Origin: Streptomyces sclerotialus
Lineage (GTDB): Bacteria > Actinomycetota > Actinomycetes > Streptomycetales > Streptomycetaceae
DNA length: 64,000 nt
Assembly (NCBI RefSeq): GCF_040907265.1
Contig: NZ_JBFOHP010000002.1
Coordinates: 3,930,501-3,994,500 of the forward strand
Direction: 5' to 3'
A model generated the notes under the pieces. It saw nothing but the letters and a program-made list of their open reading frames with translations, did no database searches and was not told the DNA's origin. The translations under genes were made by a program, and so were the position numbers. Position 1 is the stretch's first letter. The number at the start of each line of letters is the position of its first letter. Of this stretch, positions 41,638 through 50,428 are shown in pieces.

Positions 41638-42225
41638 TCAGGGCCGCTCGGCCGTCAGGTACCGCTGCACCGTCGGCGCCAGCCAGGCGACGACCTCGTC
41701 ATGACCGAGTGCCGCGGCGGGCGGGATGCGCACGACGTAACGGGCCATCGCCATGCCGATGATCTGCGAGCCGATCAGCGCGGCCCGCACCGGCGCCTCG
41801 TCCGGCACCGGGCAGACCGCCGCGATCACCGGCGCCAGCTGGTCGCGGAAGACCGCCCGCAGCCGCTCGGCACCCGCCTCGACCGTGACGGCGACCCGCA
41901 CCATCCCGGTCAGCCGCTCGTCGTGCTCCCAGACGTCCAGGAAGTGGCGGACCAGCCGCTCGCCCAGCCCGGCGGGGTCCACCGCGGTCAGGTCCGGCAT
42001 CCGCAGGTCGATCTCGGTGGCGGCGACGAACAGGCCCTCCTTGTTGCCGTAGTAGCGCATGACCATGGACGGGTCGATGGCCGCGTCCCTGGCGATGGCC
42101 CGGATGGTCGCGCGCTCGTACCCCTCGGCGGCGAAGCGGTCGCGCGCCGCGGTGAGGATCGCGGCCCGGGTCGCGTCGGAGCGGCGCGGGCGGGCCGGGG
42201 ATTCGGAGGGGGCTCTGTCAGCCAT
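41638..42225 (-). CDS. TetR-family regulator of the adjacent monooxygenase
   Basis: 195 aa. Helix-turn-helix: RAAILTAARDRFAAEGYERA, IRAIARDAAIDPSMVMRYYG, NKEGLF, with the C-terminal tetracycline-repressor-like domain. ATG start. It is divergent from the FAD monooxygenase at 42323. Four 12-bp boxes of the CAACAnGCGTTG type fill the gap, the best candidate binding sites. The signal is unknown; an aromatic substrate would be usual. Confidence 0.92.
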   Translation of the reverse strand: MADRAPSESPARPRRSDATRAAILTAARDRFAAEGYERATIRAIARDAAIDPSMVMRYYGNKEGLFVAATEIDLRMPDLTAVDPAGLGERLVRHFLDVWEHDERLTGMVRVAVTVEAGAERLRAVFRDQLAPVIAAVCPVPDEAPVRAALIGSQIIGMAMARYVVRIPPAAALGHDEVVAWLAPTVQRYLTAERP

Positions 42226-42227
42226 GC

Positions 42228-42307
42228 CAACAAGCGTAGGCCAACAGCTGTTGACACGCCAGAGCCGCCGCCGTACGTTGCCAACAAGCGTTGACCAACA
42301 CGCGTTG
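42228..42307. promoter_or_regulatory. Four-box operator array between TetR and monooxygenase genes
   Basis: Boxes: CAACAAGCGTAG (42228-42239), CAACAGCTGTTG (42242-42253, perfect palindrome), CAACAAGCGTTG (42282-42293), CAACACGCGTTG (42296-42307). Within each pair the period is 14 bases; the pairs are about 40 apart. The last box ends 5 bases before the monooxygenase ribosome-binding site. Confidence 0.8.
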
Positions 42308-42322
42308 GCTCAGGAGGCGGCC

Positions 42323-43858
42323 ATGAACCGCGACAACGGCACCACCACCCGTACGACAGCCCCGCACCCCACCTCCGACGTCCTGGTCGTCGGCGCCGGG
42401 CCCACCGGCCTGCTGCTCGCCGGCGACCTCGCCGAGGCCGGCCTCGACGTCACCCTGCTGGAGCGCCGGCCCCCCGGGATCAGCAACCTCACCCGCTCCC
42501 TGGTCGTGCACGCCCGCACCCTCGAACAGTTCGACGCCCGCGGCCTGGCCGAGGACGTGCTCGCCACCGGCCGGCCGGTGGACTCGCTCCAGCTGTTCGG
42601 CGATGTCTCGCTGGACCCGTCCGTGCTGCGCACGCGCTTCCCGTACGTCCTGGTCACCCCGCAGTTCGAGGTCGAGCGGGTGCTGGCGGAGCGGGCCCGC
42701 AAGGCCGGTGCGACGTTCGCGTACGGCACCGAGGTGACCGGGATCCGCCAGGACGCCGACGGCATCACGGCCACGGTGCGCACCGACGACGGCGCCACGG
42801 GCGAGTACCGCGCGTCCTACCTGGCCGGCACCGACGGCGTGCACAGCGGCGTCCGCCGGGCGCTCGGCCTGCCGTTCCCCGGCAAGGCCGTCATCCGGTC
42901 GGTCGTACTGGCCGACGTGACGCTCACCGAGGCGCCGGAAGCACCGCTCGTCGCCAAGGCCGACGGCGACGCCTTCGCCCTGATCGCGGGCATCGGCGAC
43001 GGCCTGTTCCGGGTGGTCGCCTGGGACCGGACCCGGCAGGACCCCGACGGCGGGCCGCCGGACCTGGCCGAGGTCCGCGAGCTCACCCGGGCCGCGCACG
43101 GCACCGACTACGGCATGCACGAGGCCCGCTGGACCTCCCGCTTCCACAGCGACGAGCGGCAGGTGCCCGAGTACCGCGTGGGCCGGGCGTTCCTCGCGGG
43201 CGACGCCGCGCACGTTCACTCCCCGGCCGGCGGCCAGGGCATGAACACCGGCCTGCAGGACGCCGCCAACCTCAGCTGGAAGCTGATCGCCGTACTGCGC
43301 GGCCGGGCCGGCGACGACCTGCTGGACACGTACCACGCCGAACGCCACCCGGTGGGCCGCACGGTGCTGCGCTCCAGCGGCGCGCTCATCCGGTTCGCCC
43401 TGCTCCAGACCCGCGCGCGGCGCGTCGCCAACGCGCTGGCCGGACAGCTCGTGAAGCGGGTACCCCCCGTGACGCACCGCGCGCTCGCGCAGATCTCCGG
43501 CATCGGCATCGCCTACCGGCGCAGGTTCGGCGACCACCCGCTGACCGGCCGGCGCGCGCCCGACATCCGCCTCGCCGACGGCAGCCGCCTCCACGAAGCG
43601 CTGCGCGGCAACCGCTTCGTGCTCATCACCCCGGCGTACGAGTCGCCCGACCTGGGCGGCCGGGACGCGAGCCGCCTCGTGCACGGCACCTGGCGCGGCC
43701 ACCGGCGCACCGCGCTGCTGGTCCGCCCCGACGGCTACATCGCCTGGGCCACGGACACCATGGACCGCGCGGCGCGTGCGGACGGCCTGGCGGCGGCCCT
43801 GCTGCGCTGGACGGGACCGGCGGAGAAGGAACCGGCCGCGGCGCCCGCCCGGGGGTGA
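42323..43858 (+). CDS. FAD-dependent aromatic monooxygenase (PheA/TfdB/polyketide hydroxylase type)
   Basis: 511 aa. FAD-binding GXGXXG in [21 protein letters not shown], the ERR segment, and the GD motif in [21 protein letters not shown] identify class A flavoprotein hydroxylases. A C-terminal thioredoxin-like region ([20 protein letters not shown]) is present. It probably hydroxylates a phenol or polyketide with NAD(P)H and O2; no biosynthetic cluster surrounds it, so detoxification is as likely. AGGAGG lies before the ATG. Regulation by the divergent TetR is strongly suggested by the operator array. Confidence 0.92.
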   Translation: MNRDNGTTTRTTAPHPTSDVLVVGAGPTGLLLAGDLAEAGLDVTLLERRPPGISNLTRSLVVHARTLEQFDARGLAEDVLATGRPVDSLQLFGDVSLDPSVLRTRFPYVLVTPQFEVERVLAERARKAGATFAYGTEVTGIRQDADGITATVRTDDGATGEYRASYLAGTDGVHSGVRRALGLPFPGKAVIRSVVLADVTLTEAPEAPLVAKADGDAFALIAGIGDGLFRVVAWDRTRQDPDGGPPDLAEVRELTRAAHGTDYGMHEARWTSRFHSDERQVPEYRVGRAFLAGDAAHVHSPAGGQGMNTGLQDAANLSWKLIAVLRGRAGDDLLDTYHAERHPVGRTVLRSSGALIRFALLQTRARRVANALAGQLVKRVPPVTHRALAQISGIGIAYRRRFGDHPLTGRRAPDIRLADGSRLHEALRGNRFVLITPAYESPDLGGRDASRLVHGTWRGHRRTALLVRPDGYIAWATDTMDRAARADGLAAALLRWTGPAEKEPAAAPARG

Positions 43859-43934
43859 GCGTCCGGAGCCGTACCGGTCCGGGGGCGGGCGTCCGCGTCA
43901 GCTCCGGTCCGGGAGGTCGGCATACGCTGCCGGT

Positions 43935-44270
43935 ATGTCGATCTTCCGGTCCGTGGTGCTCTTCGTCCTCGCAGCCCTCCTGGAGATCGGCGGTGCCTGG
44001 CTGGTCTGGCAGGGCGTACGGGAGAACCGCGGCTGGGTGTGGGCGGGCGCGGGCGTCCTGGCCCTGGGCGCGTACGGGTTCGTCGCCACGCTCCAGCCGG
44101 ACGCCGACTTCGGCCGCATCCTGGCCGCGTACGGTGGCGTCTTCGTCGCCGGGTCGCTGGTCTGGGGCATGGTCGCGGACGGCTACCGCCCCGACCGCTG
44201 GGACCTCACCGGGGCGCTGGTCTGCCTGGCCGGCATGGCCCTGATCATGTACGCGCCGCGGGGGCGGTGA
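43935..44270 (+). CDS. YnfA/UPF0060 small membrane protein
   Basis: 111 aa, four helices. [23 protein letters not shown] and [20 protein letters not shown] with the conserved Glu-Ile-Gly and Gly-Trp motifs are UPF0060. The family is related to small multidrug transporters. Start at 43935 because [10 protein letters not shown] is the standard N-terminus. Separate from the flanking genes by short gaps. Confidence 0.93.
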   Translation: MSIFRSVVLFVLAALLEIGGAWLVWQGVRENRGWVWAGAGVLALGAYGFVATLQPDADFGRILAAYGGVFVAGSLVWGMVADGYRPDRWDLTGALVCLAGMALIMYAPRGR

Positions 44271-44367
44271 CGGCCCGGCGGACCGCCCGGCTCCCGGCCC
44301 GCCGCGCATATCCTGATCGCGCACCGCCCACTCGTCCATCCGTACGCCCGTACGCCGAGGAGCACTC

Positions 44368-45114
44368 ATGACCGCCGCCCGTACCGCCGTCGTCACCGGA
44401 GCGAGCAGCGGCATCGGTGCCGCGACCGCCCGGAAGCTCGCCGAGGCCGGCTACCGCATGATCCTCGTCGCGCGCCGCAAGGACCGCCTCGAAGCGCTGG
44501 CCGCAGAGCTGCCGCACGCCGAGGCGTACGCCCTGGACGTCACCGACCGCGCCGCCGTCGACGCCTTCGCCGCCTCCCTGGACCGCTGCGACGTCCTGGT
44601 GGACAACGCGGGCGGCGCGCTGGGCACCGACCCGGTGGCCACCGCCGACCCGGCCGACTGGCGCGCGATGTACGAGGTCAACGTCCTCGGCGTACTCAAC
44701 GTGACGCAGGCGCTGCTGCCCGCCCTGACCGCCTCCGGCGACGGCACGGTCGTGGTCGTCTCCTCCACCGCGGGCCACGGCACGTACGAGGGCGGCGGCG
44801 GTTACGTGGCCGCCAAGCACGGCGCGCACGTCCTCGCCGAGACGCTCCGCCTGGAGCTGTGCGGGCAGCCCGTACGCGTCATCGAGATCGCGCCCGGCAT
44901 GGTCCGCACGGACGAGTTCGCGCTCACCCGCTTCCGCGGCGACGAGGCGAAGGCCGCCAAGGTGTACGAGGGCGTCGCCGAGCCGCTCACCGCCGACGAC
45001 GTGGCCGACACGATCGCCTGGGCGGTCACCCGCCCCGCCCACGTCAACATCGACCTCCTCGTCGTCCGCCCCCGCGCCCAGGCCTCCCACACCAAGGTCC
45101 ACCGCGCACGCTGA
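44368..45114 (+). CDS. Short-chain dehydrogenase (YdfG-like SDR)
   Basis: 248 aa classical SDR: TGASSGIGAAT cofactor motif, DVTD, NAGG, catalytic Ser in VVSSTAG, YVAAKHG (Tyr and Lys), and IAPGMVRTDEF. The type is serine/3-hydroxy acid dehydrogenase like YdfG; the natural substrate is not known. GAGGAG precedes the ATG. A good hairpin follows 50 bases after the stop. Confidence 0.92.
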   Translation: MTAARTAVVTGASSGIGAATARKLAEAGYRMILVARRKDRLEALAAELPHAEAYALDVTDRAAVDAFAASLDRCDVLVDNAGGALGTDPVATADPADWRAMYEVNVLGVLNVTQALLPALTASGDGTVVVVSSTAGHGTYEGGGGYVAAKHGAHVLAETLRLELCGQPVRVIEIAPGMVRTDEFALTRFRGDEAKAAKVYEGVAEPLTADDVADTIAWAVTRPAHVNIDLLVVRPRAQASHTKVHRAR

Positions 45115-45165
45115 CCCGGGCTCCGCCCCGGCCAGGGTCCTAGGGCCCCGGCCAGGGCGCCACAC

Positions 45166-45187
45166 CCGTTCGGCGGAGGCCGAACGG
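45166..45187 (+). terminator. Terminator after the SDR gene
   Basis: CCGTTCGGC (45166-45174) and GCCGAACGG (45179-45187) pair perfectly across a 4-base loop. Confidence 0.65.
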
Positions 45188-45299
45188 CCGATGCGCGGGC
45201 CGCCGCACCGCGGCTACGTTCCTGGTGTCAGCACATGCCATGGACCGGCGGCCCGCCTCCGAGGGAAGGGCGGGCCGCTCCCAGGAGAGGAGCACCACC

Positions 45300-45731
45300 A
45301 TGCGTCCCGGCACTCACGCGCCCGTGACCGTCACCGCCTTCGACCACCTGGTCCTCAGCGTCGCCGACGTCGAACGCGCCCTGGACTTCTACTGCGGCCC
45401 GCTCGGCCTCGAACCGGTCAGGGTGGACGAATGGCGGGCCGGCGAGGTGCCGTTCCCTTCGGTCCGGGTGAGCCCGACGACCATCATCGACCTGGTACGG
45501 GCCCCGGACGCGGCCCCCGGCGAGGATCCCGCGGCGGCCCGCCCCAACGTCGACCACCTCTGCCTCGTCGTCGCGCCGCTGGACTGGCAGCAGGTCGTCG
45601 ACTCCGGCGTCTTCACCGTCGTCGACGGCCCCGGCAAGCGCTTCGGCGCCCGCGGCACCGCGGAGTCCCTCTACGTCCAGGACCCCGACGGCAACACCGT
45701 GGAGCTGCGCTGGTACCCGGCGGACGCGTAG
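45300..45731 (+). CDS. VOC-family (glyoxalase/dioxygenase superfamily) protein
   Basis: 143 aa, two beta-alpha-beta-beta-beta modules. AFDHLVLSVADVERALDFYCG, NVDHLCLVV and YVQDPDGNTVELRWYP carry the metal His and Glu ligands of the VOC superfamily. AGGAGAGGAG precedes the ATG. The product may be a lyase or resistance protein; no substrate can be given. Single gene. Confidence 0.9.
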   Translation: MRPGTHAPVTVTAFDHLVLSVADVERALDFYCGPLGLEPVRVDEWRAGEVPFPSVRVSPTTIIDLVRAPDAAPGEDPAAARPNVDHLCLVVAPLDWQQVVDSGVFTVVDGPGKRFGARGTAESLYVQDPDGNTVELRWYPADA

Positions 45732-45813
45732 GGCACACCACGCGCGACGGACCTTCACAAGATCCACAACGATCACGCCACATGATTTTCCGCCCGCCGG
45801 GCACGGGACCCGC

Positions 45814-46254
45814 GTGAGCACTTTCCGCATCCCCACCCCCCGTTTCCGCACGTCCGCCAGGGCCGTCAAGCGCGCGGCCGTACTGGCCGCCGGCGCCGGC
45901 CTGTTGACCACCGGCCTGCTCGCCACGCCCGCCTCCGCCGCCATGGGTGACAACGTCGTGCAGTCCCCCGCCGCCTGCGCCTTCTCCGAGGACCGCGGCA
46001 CCGTCGCCCTCGGCGCGGCGGGCGACCAGGTCTCCCAGGTCCAGTGCCTGCTGGCCAACCGCCAGTACCTGGGCTGGAACAAGCTCAGCGGCACCTTCGA
46101 CGCCGACACCATGGCGGCCGTGGCCCACTTCCAGTCCGACCACGACCTCGTCCCGAACGGCGTGGTCAACCCCACCACCTGGCTCGCCCTGTACCAGGCG
46201 GGCCTGCCGGCCGGCCCGGTCCAGTCCCCGGCGCAGCCGGCACCGACCGTCTGA
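45814..46254 (+). CDS. Secreted peptidoglycan-binding domain protein
   Basis: 146 aa. A long signal peptide (basic n-region AVKRAAVLAAGAGLLTTGLLA; cleavage near ATPASAA) precedes a PG_binding_1 domain: VALGAAGDQVSQVQCLLANRQYLGWNKLSGTFDADTMAAVAHFQ. It binds the cell wall outside the membrane; no catalytic domain is attached. GTG start with a weak ribosome-binding site. A near-perfect terminator follows. Confidence 0.9.
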   Translation: MSTFRIPTPRFRTSARAVKRAAVLAAGAGLLTTGLLATPASAAMGDNVVQSPAACAFSEDRGTVALGAAGDQVSQVQCLLANRQYLGWNKLSGTFDADTMAAVAHFQSDHDLVPNGVVNPTTWLALYQAGLPAGPVQSPAQPAPTV

Positions 46255-46274
46255 CCGTCAGCTCCACCGCACAC

Positions 46275-46310
46275 CGAGAGGGCCGGACCCCGCCGGGTCC
46301 GGCCCTCTCG
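46275..46310. terminator. Bidirectional terminator
   Basis: CGAGAGGGCCGGACCC (46275-46290) pairs perfectly with GGGTCCGGCCCTCTCG (46295-46310), a 16-bp stem with a 4-base loop, placed between the convergent PG-binding and ANTAR genes. Confidence 0.9.
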
Positions 46311-46322
46311 TCACTCCGGCCG

Positions 46323-47069
46323 TCACTCCGGCTCCGAGGACGGGGCCGGGGCCTCGGGGTCGGGGTCCTCCCGGCGGTCGATGATCTCGCGGGCCACTTC
46401 CAGGATGGGACGGCCGCTGCTGAACGCCTCGGTACGGATCTCCAGCAGCGCCTCGTCCAGGGAGATGGCCAGCCGGACGGCGAGCATTCCGGTGGCCTGG
46501 TGGACCTCCGCGCGGTGCAGGGTGGCGAGGTCCGTCAGCGGGTCACGCCGGCCGTCGGTCCCGGGCACGGTCCCCAGGAGCAGGAACGTGACGGTTTCGG
46601 TGAAGGCGAGGGCGTCCCGGTACTGCTGGGGTGTGAGCGAACCCGGACGGGTCCGGTAACCGGCGAAGACGCCCTGCTGGATGGCGCCGATCCGTAAGGA
46701 GAAGGCGAAGCAGGCCTGGGCCCCCGCGTGCAGGGCGTCGGGGACGAACACCGGCCAGCGGGTGTCGGGCGTGCGGGTGAGGTCCGGTACGAGAACGGCC
46801 CGGTTGCGGCGGGCGCACTCCACGGTGGGCCCTTCGCCCAGGGTGTACTGCAGGTCCTCCAGGGCGGCCCCGAGCATGTCGGCCTGCGAGTGCCAGATCA
46901 GTTCGAGGCTCCGGGAACGGGTCAGCGCCGAGACGGTGACGCCGGTGAGGCCCAGTACCTCGGCGCACCGGTCCGCCGGCACCTTCGCGAGTCCAGGGGG
47001 GACGGTTGCGGCCATGGCGAGAACAGCGGTCATCTCCGGACTGACCGGGGCCTCGGGAGTCGTCGGCAT
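46323..47069 (-). CDS. GAF-ANTAR regulator
   Basis: 248 aa. GAF sensor (about 15-160: ADRCAEVLGLTGVTVSAL; LEDLQYTLGEGPTVECARRNRAV) and ANTAR (about 180-230: LHRAEVHQATGMLAVRLAIS; ARE IIDRRED). The same EDLQYxxGEGP segment is in the protein at 50418. It shares the strand with the next ANTAR gene, 59 bases away. Confidence 0.92.
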   Translation of the reverse strand: MPTTPEAPVSPEMTAVLAMAATVPPGLAKVPADRCAEVLGLTGVTVSALTRSRSLELIWHSQADMLGAALEDLQYTLGEGPTVECARRNRAVLVPDLTRTPDTRWPVFVPDALHAGAQACFAFSLRIGAIQQGVFAGYRTRPGSLTPQQYRDALAFTETVTFLLLGTVPGTDGRRDPLTDLATLHRAEVHQATGMLAVRLAISLDEALLEIRTEAFSSGRPILEVAREIIDRREDPDPEAPAPSSEPE

Positions 47070-47128
47070 CGAATCACCGCGTCAGGCGTGCAGGAAGCAG
47101 GAGAAGGGGCGCCGGAGAAGAAGCGCCC

Positions 47129-47908
47129 TCAGGAGCCGACGTGCGGCGGCTCCTCGAACGTGCCCACTCCCGCGCGGCCGTCGACCACCGCCTGGGAGAG
47201 GTCGGTCAGCAGCAGCCGCCGGCCGCGCGCCCGCGCACGGAGGCGTCGGAAGGACTCGTCCAGGCTCAGCCCGAGCCGTTCCGAAAGCATCCCCTTGGCC
47301 TGCTCGATGACGACGCGGCCGCTCAGGGCTTCCTCCAGGTGTTCGTTCACGTGTCCCTGATGGCGGATGGCGCGGTACTGGAGGATGCCGACGGCGGCCA
47401 CGTCGGCCAGCGCCTGCGCCAGGCGCAGTTCGCCCCCGCCGAGGGATTCGGGCCGGTTGCGGAAGACGTTCAGGGCACCGACGGTCCGCTCCCGCAGCCG
47501 CAGCGGCAGACCGGCCACCCCGACGAACCCGCGCGCCGCCGCCCAGCCGGTGAACCGCGGCCAGCGGTCCTGCGCCTCGGCGGAGTCCAGGTAGGTGTAC
47601 GGGATCTGCGAGCCGGTACGGGTGCAGTCCTGGCAGGGGCCCTCCTCCCAGTCGATCTGGGCCAGCTCCAGCTGTCGTGTCGTCTCGTCGGAGGCGGAGG
47701 CGTCGACCATCCGGCCACGGGCGTCGACGAGGATGACCCCGGCGGCGTCCACGGGCAGCAGGCTGACCGACCGCTCGGTGAGGGTGTGCAGAAAATCCAT
47801 GATGTCGAAGTCGGCGACCAGCGTGTCGGCCAGTTCGACGAATGCGGCGGCGACCTCTTCCTCGCGCGTGGTGCGTCCCTCGGCGTGTTCGGCTGGTTCG
47901 GTGGGCAT
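47129..47908 (-). CDS. GAF-ANTAR regulator
   Basis: 259 aa. GAF domain (about 18-170: AAFVELADTLVADFDIMDFLHTL; WEEGPCQDCTRTG, a conserved Cys pair) and ANTAR (about 190-245: RVVIEQAKGMLSERLGLSLD, LLLTDLSQAVVDG). AGGGAG precedes the ATG. It precedes the ANTAR gene at 46323 on the same strand, so the two may form one operon. Confidence 0.92.
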   Translation of the reverse strand: MPTEPAEHAEGRTTREEEVAAAFVELADTLVADFDIMDFLHTLTERSVSLLPVDAAGVILVDARGRMVDASASDETTRQLELAQIDWEEGPCQDCTRTGSQIPYTYLDSAEAQDRWPRFTGWAAARGFVGVAGLPLRLRERTVGALNVFRNRPESLGGGELRLAQALADVAAVGILQYRAIRHQGHVNEHLEEALSGRVVIEQAKGMLSERLGLSLDESFRRLRARARGRRLLLTDLSQAVVDGRAGVGTFEEPPHVGS

Positions 47909-48331
47909 GGCCGGCTCCCTGACCTTTACAGGAGCGAGAAATATCGGTGGTGCGGGGTCTCGGCCGGGCCCTTGCCACGTGCGGCGAGGCAGCAGCGCAG
48001 GGGCAGGAACACGCCCTCAGGATGACACCGCTCCGTTTGCGGCCGGGCCGCCCGCACCGGAAATGCGACAGCCGGCGGGGCCCGCCCTCCATCGTCGCGA
48101 GGAGCAGGAGGCCCCCTTTTTCCGTACTACCCGCTCGCCCCTCCCCCAGACCGGCCGTACGGCCGGGTTGCCCCTGCGAGTCACCAGAATCGGGCACGGA
48201 ACGGTCCCCGAACGCGGAAAGCTGGAATCTCCGGTCGGATTCTTGCATCGGCCCCGTGACGCGACGGCAGTCGGCACACTGTGTCCTCGCCCTGGCGCGA
48301 ACACGTGCGGCAGCGGCGGGGGAGGGCGAAC
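47909..48331. other. Divergent promoter region, no gene seen
   Basis: 423 bases between the starts of the ANTAR gene and the ATPase gene. Open frames cross it but none has the codon pattern of a gene. It must hold two promoters; no convincing operator or hairpin pair stands out. Confidence 0.45.
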
Positions 48332-50428
48332 GTGACCGGTGACCAGCGACGGACGGGCAACGTGCCGGCCGCGAGGACGCGGCTGGTGGACCGCCGCGCC
48401 GAACTGGCCGAAATACAGCGGTTGCTCTCGTCGGGCGCGCGGCTGGTGACGCTGACCGGCGCCGGCGGGATCGGCAAGACCCGCCTCGCCCTGGAGACCG
48501 CGGCCGCCCTCCGGCCCCGCTTCCAGGACGGGGCGTGGCTGGTGGAGCTGTCGCCGCTGAGCAAGGGCACGCTGCTCCCGCTCACCATCGCCGAGGCGCT
48601 GCCGCTGGCCGACCTGACCACCCGCCCGGCCATCGACGTACTGGCCGAATACCTCGCCGACCGGGAACTGCTGCTGGTCCTGGACACCTGCGAGCACCTG
48701 ACCGACGCCTGCGCCATGGCCGTCCAGGTGCTGGTGCGGGCCGCGCCGGGCCTGCGGGTCCTGGCCACCAGCCGCCGCACCCTGGACGTCCCCGGCGAGG
48801 AGGTGTTCACGGTGGAGCCGCTGTCGGTACCGGACCTGGCGGACGACGCACGGACGCACGAGGCGGCGGCCATGGTGCTGCTCGCCGAGCGTGCCGCCGC
48901 GGTGGTGCCCGGCTTCGCCCTCACCGACGTCAACCGGACCGAGGTGGCGTGGCTGTGCCGGCGTCTCGAGGGGCTGCCGCTGGCCCTGGAGCTGGCCGCG
49001 GCCCGGCTCCGGGACCACTCGGTGACCGAGCTGACCGCACGGCTGACGGACCGGTACGCGGTCCTCGACGGCACCGACGACGAGCTGACGCACGCCGGTC
49101 CTCCCTGGCACCGGGCGCTGCGGACCGCGATCGGCTGGAGCCACCAGCTGTGCACCCCGCCCGAACGGCTGTTGTGGGCCCGGCTGTCGGTCTTCGCCGG
49201 CACCTTCGACGCGGAGGCGGTCCGCCAGGTGTGCGCCGACGCGCACCTCCCCGGCCGGAAGGTTCCCGCACTGCTGGGCGCGCTCGTCGACAACTCCGTC
49301 CTGACCTGGGTCCCCACCGGGGCCGGGGAGCGCTACCGGATGCTGGACACCCTCCGCGAGTTCGGCGAGGGCTGGCTGCGGCGCCTCGGCGAGGAGGACG
49401 CGCTGCGGCGCAGGCACCGCGACCACTACCTCGCCCTGGCCCGCCGGGGAGACGCCGCCTGGCTGGGGGCCGACCAGTTCGCCTGGTACGACCGGACGAC
49501 CGCCGAGCACGACAACCTGCGCGCCGCGCTGGAGTTCTGCCTGGCCCACCCCGAGGACCACACCGCGCTGGAGCTCGCCGGGGCCCTGTGGTTCTTCTGG
49601 AACGGCTGCGGCATGCAGAAGGAAGGGCAGCACTTCATGGAGCGGGCGCTGGCCCTGGACCCCGCGCCGGTCCCGGCCCGCGGCAAGGTCCTGTGGGCCT
49701 GTGGTCTCGCCCTCCTGACGCTGGGGGACGCCGACGGCGGCGCGGCGTACGCCGCCGAATGCACGGCCGCCGCCGAGCGGTCGGGCGATGCCGACACGGC
49801 CGCCGCCGCTGCGGCCATCACCATGGGCACGGCGATGCTGCGCGGCGACGTGGAGCGGATGACGTCCCTGGCGCGGCGCCTGCTCGCCACCGAGCGGCCG
49901 GGCAGCGCGCTGACCCTGCCCCAGCACCTGGCCCGGCTGGTCTCCGGCCACGCGCACATCATCACCGGCCGGTTCGAGGAGGCCATCGCCGTACTGGAAC
50001 AGTGGCGCGTCGCGTGCGACCGGCACGGCGAGCGGTGGATGCGTACCTTCAGCGACTCCTACCGCGCCCAGGCGGAGCTGGCGCTCGGCCGGCCCGCCGC
50101 CGCGCAGTCGTACGCCCAGGCCGCCCTGGAGGGCAAGCACCGGATGCACGACAGCCTGGGCGTCGCCATGGCGCTCGACGTCCTGGCCCAGGCAGCGTCC
50201 GCCACCGGCCAGGACGAGCGCGCCGCCCGCCTGCTCGGCCTGGCCCGGCAGGTGTGGGAGGCCCTGGGCGGCCGGCCGCAGGCCGGGATCGCCGCATGGA
50301 TCGCCGCCCGCCGCTCCTGCGAGGAACGGTGCCGCGACGCCCTCGGCGACCACGCCTACGAGACCGCGTACCGCATCGGCCGCGAGACCGGCCTGGACAC
50401 CGGCATCGCCTACGCCCTCACTCCCTGA
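48332..50428 (+). CDS. STAND-type ATPase (NB-ARC plus helical repeats) lacking a DNA-binding domain
   Basis: 698 aa from a GTG with GGAGGG 6 bases upstream; an in-frame GTG at 48281 would add 17 residues. P-loop LTGAGGIGKT (residues 41-50), Walker B LLLVLDTCEH, and GLPLALELAAARL are of the AfsR/LuxR-type STAND class. The C-terminal half is TPR-like helices. Related regulators carry a LuxR helix-turn-helix at the end (or a BTAD domain at the start); this protein stops at IGRETGLDTGIAYALTP, exactly where the LuxR domain would begin. It could therefore act by protein contact only. Convergent with an ANTAR gene, whose end it overlaps by 11 bases. Confidence 0.9.
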   Translation: MTGDQRRTGNVPAARTRLVDRRAELAEIQRLLSSGARLVTLTGAGGIGKTRLALETAAALRPRFQDGAWLVELSPLSKGTLLPLTIAEALPLADLTTRPAIDVLAEYLADRELLLVLDTCEHLTDACAMAVQVLVRAAPGLRVLATSRRTLDVPGEEVFTVEPLSVPDLADDARTHEAAAMVLLAERAAAVVPGFALTDVNRTEVAWLCRRLEGLPLALELAAARLRDHSVTELTARLTDRYAVLDGTDDELTHAGPPWHRALRTAIGWSHQLCTPPERLLWARLSVFAGTFDAEAVRQVCADAHLPGRKVPALLGALVDNSVLTWVPTGAGERYRMLDTLREFGEGWLRRLGEEDALRRRHRDHYLALARRGDAAWLGADQFAWYDRTTAEHDNLRAALEFCLAHPEDHTALELAGALWFFWNGCGMQKEGQHFMERALALDPAPVPARGKVLWACGLALLTLGDADGGAAYAAECTAAAERSGDADTAAAAAAITMGTAMLRGDVERMTSLARRLLATERPGSALTLPQHLARLVSGHAHIITGRFEEAIAVLEQWRVACDRHGERWMRTFSDSYRAQAELALGRPAAAQSYAQAALEGKHRMHDSLGVAMALDVLAQAASATGQDERAARLLGLARQVWEALGGRPQAGIAAWIAARRSCEERCRDALGDHAYETAYRIGRETGLDTGIAYALTP

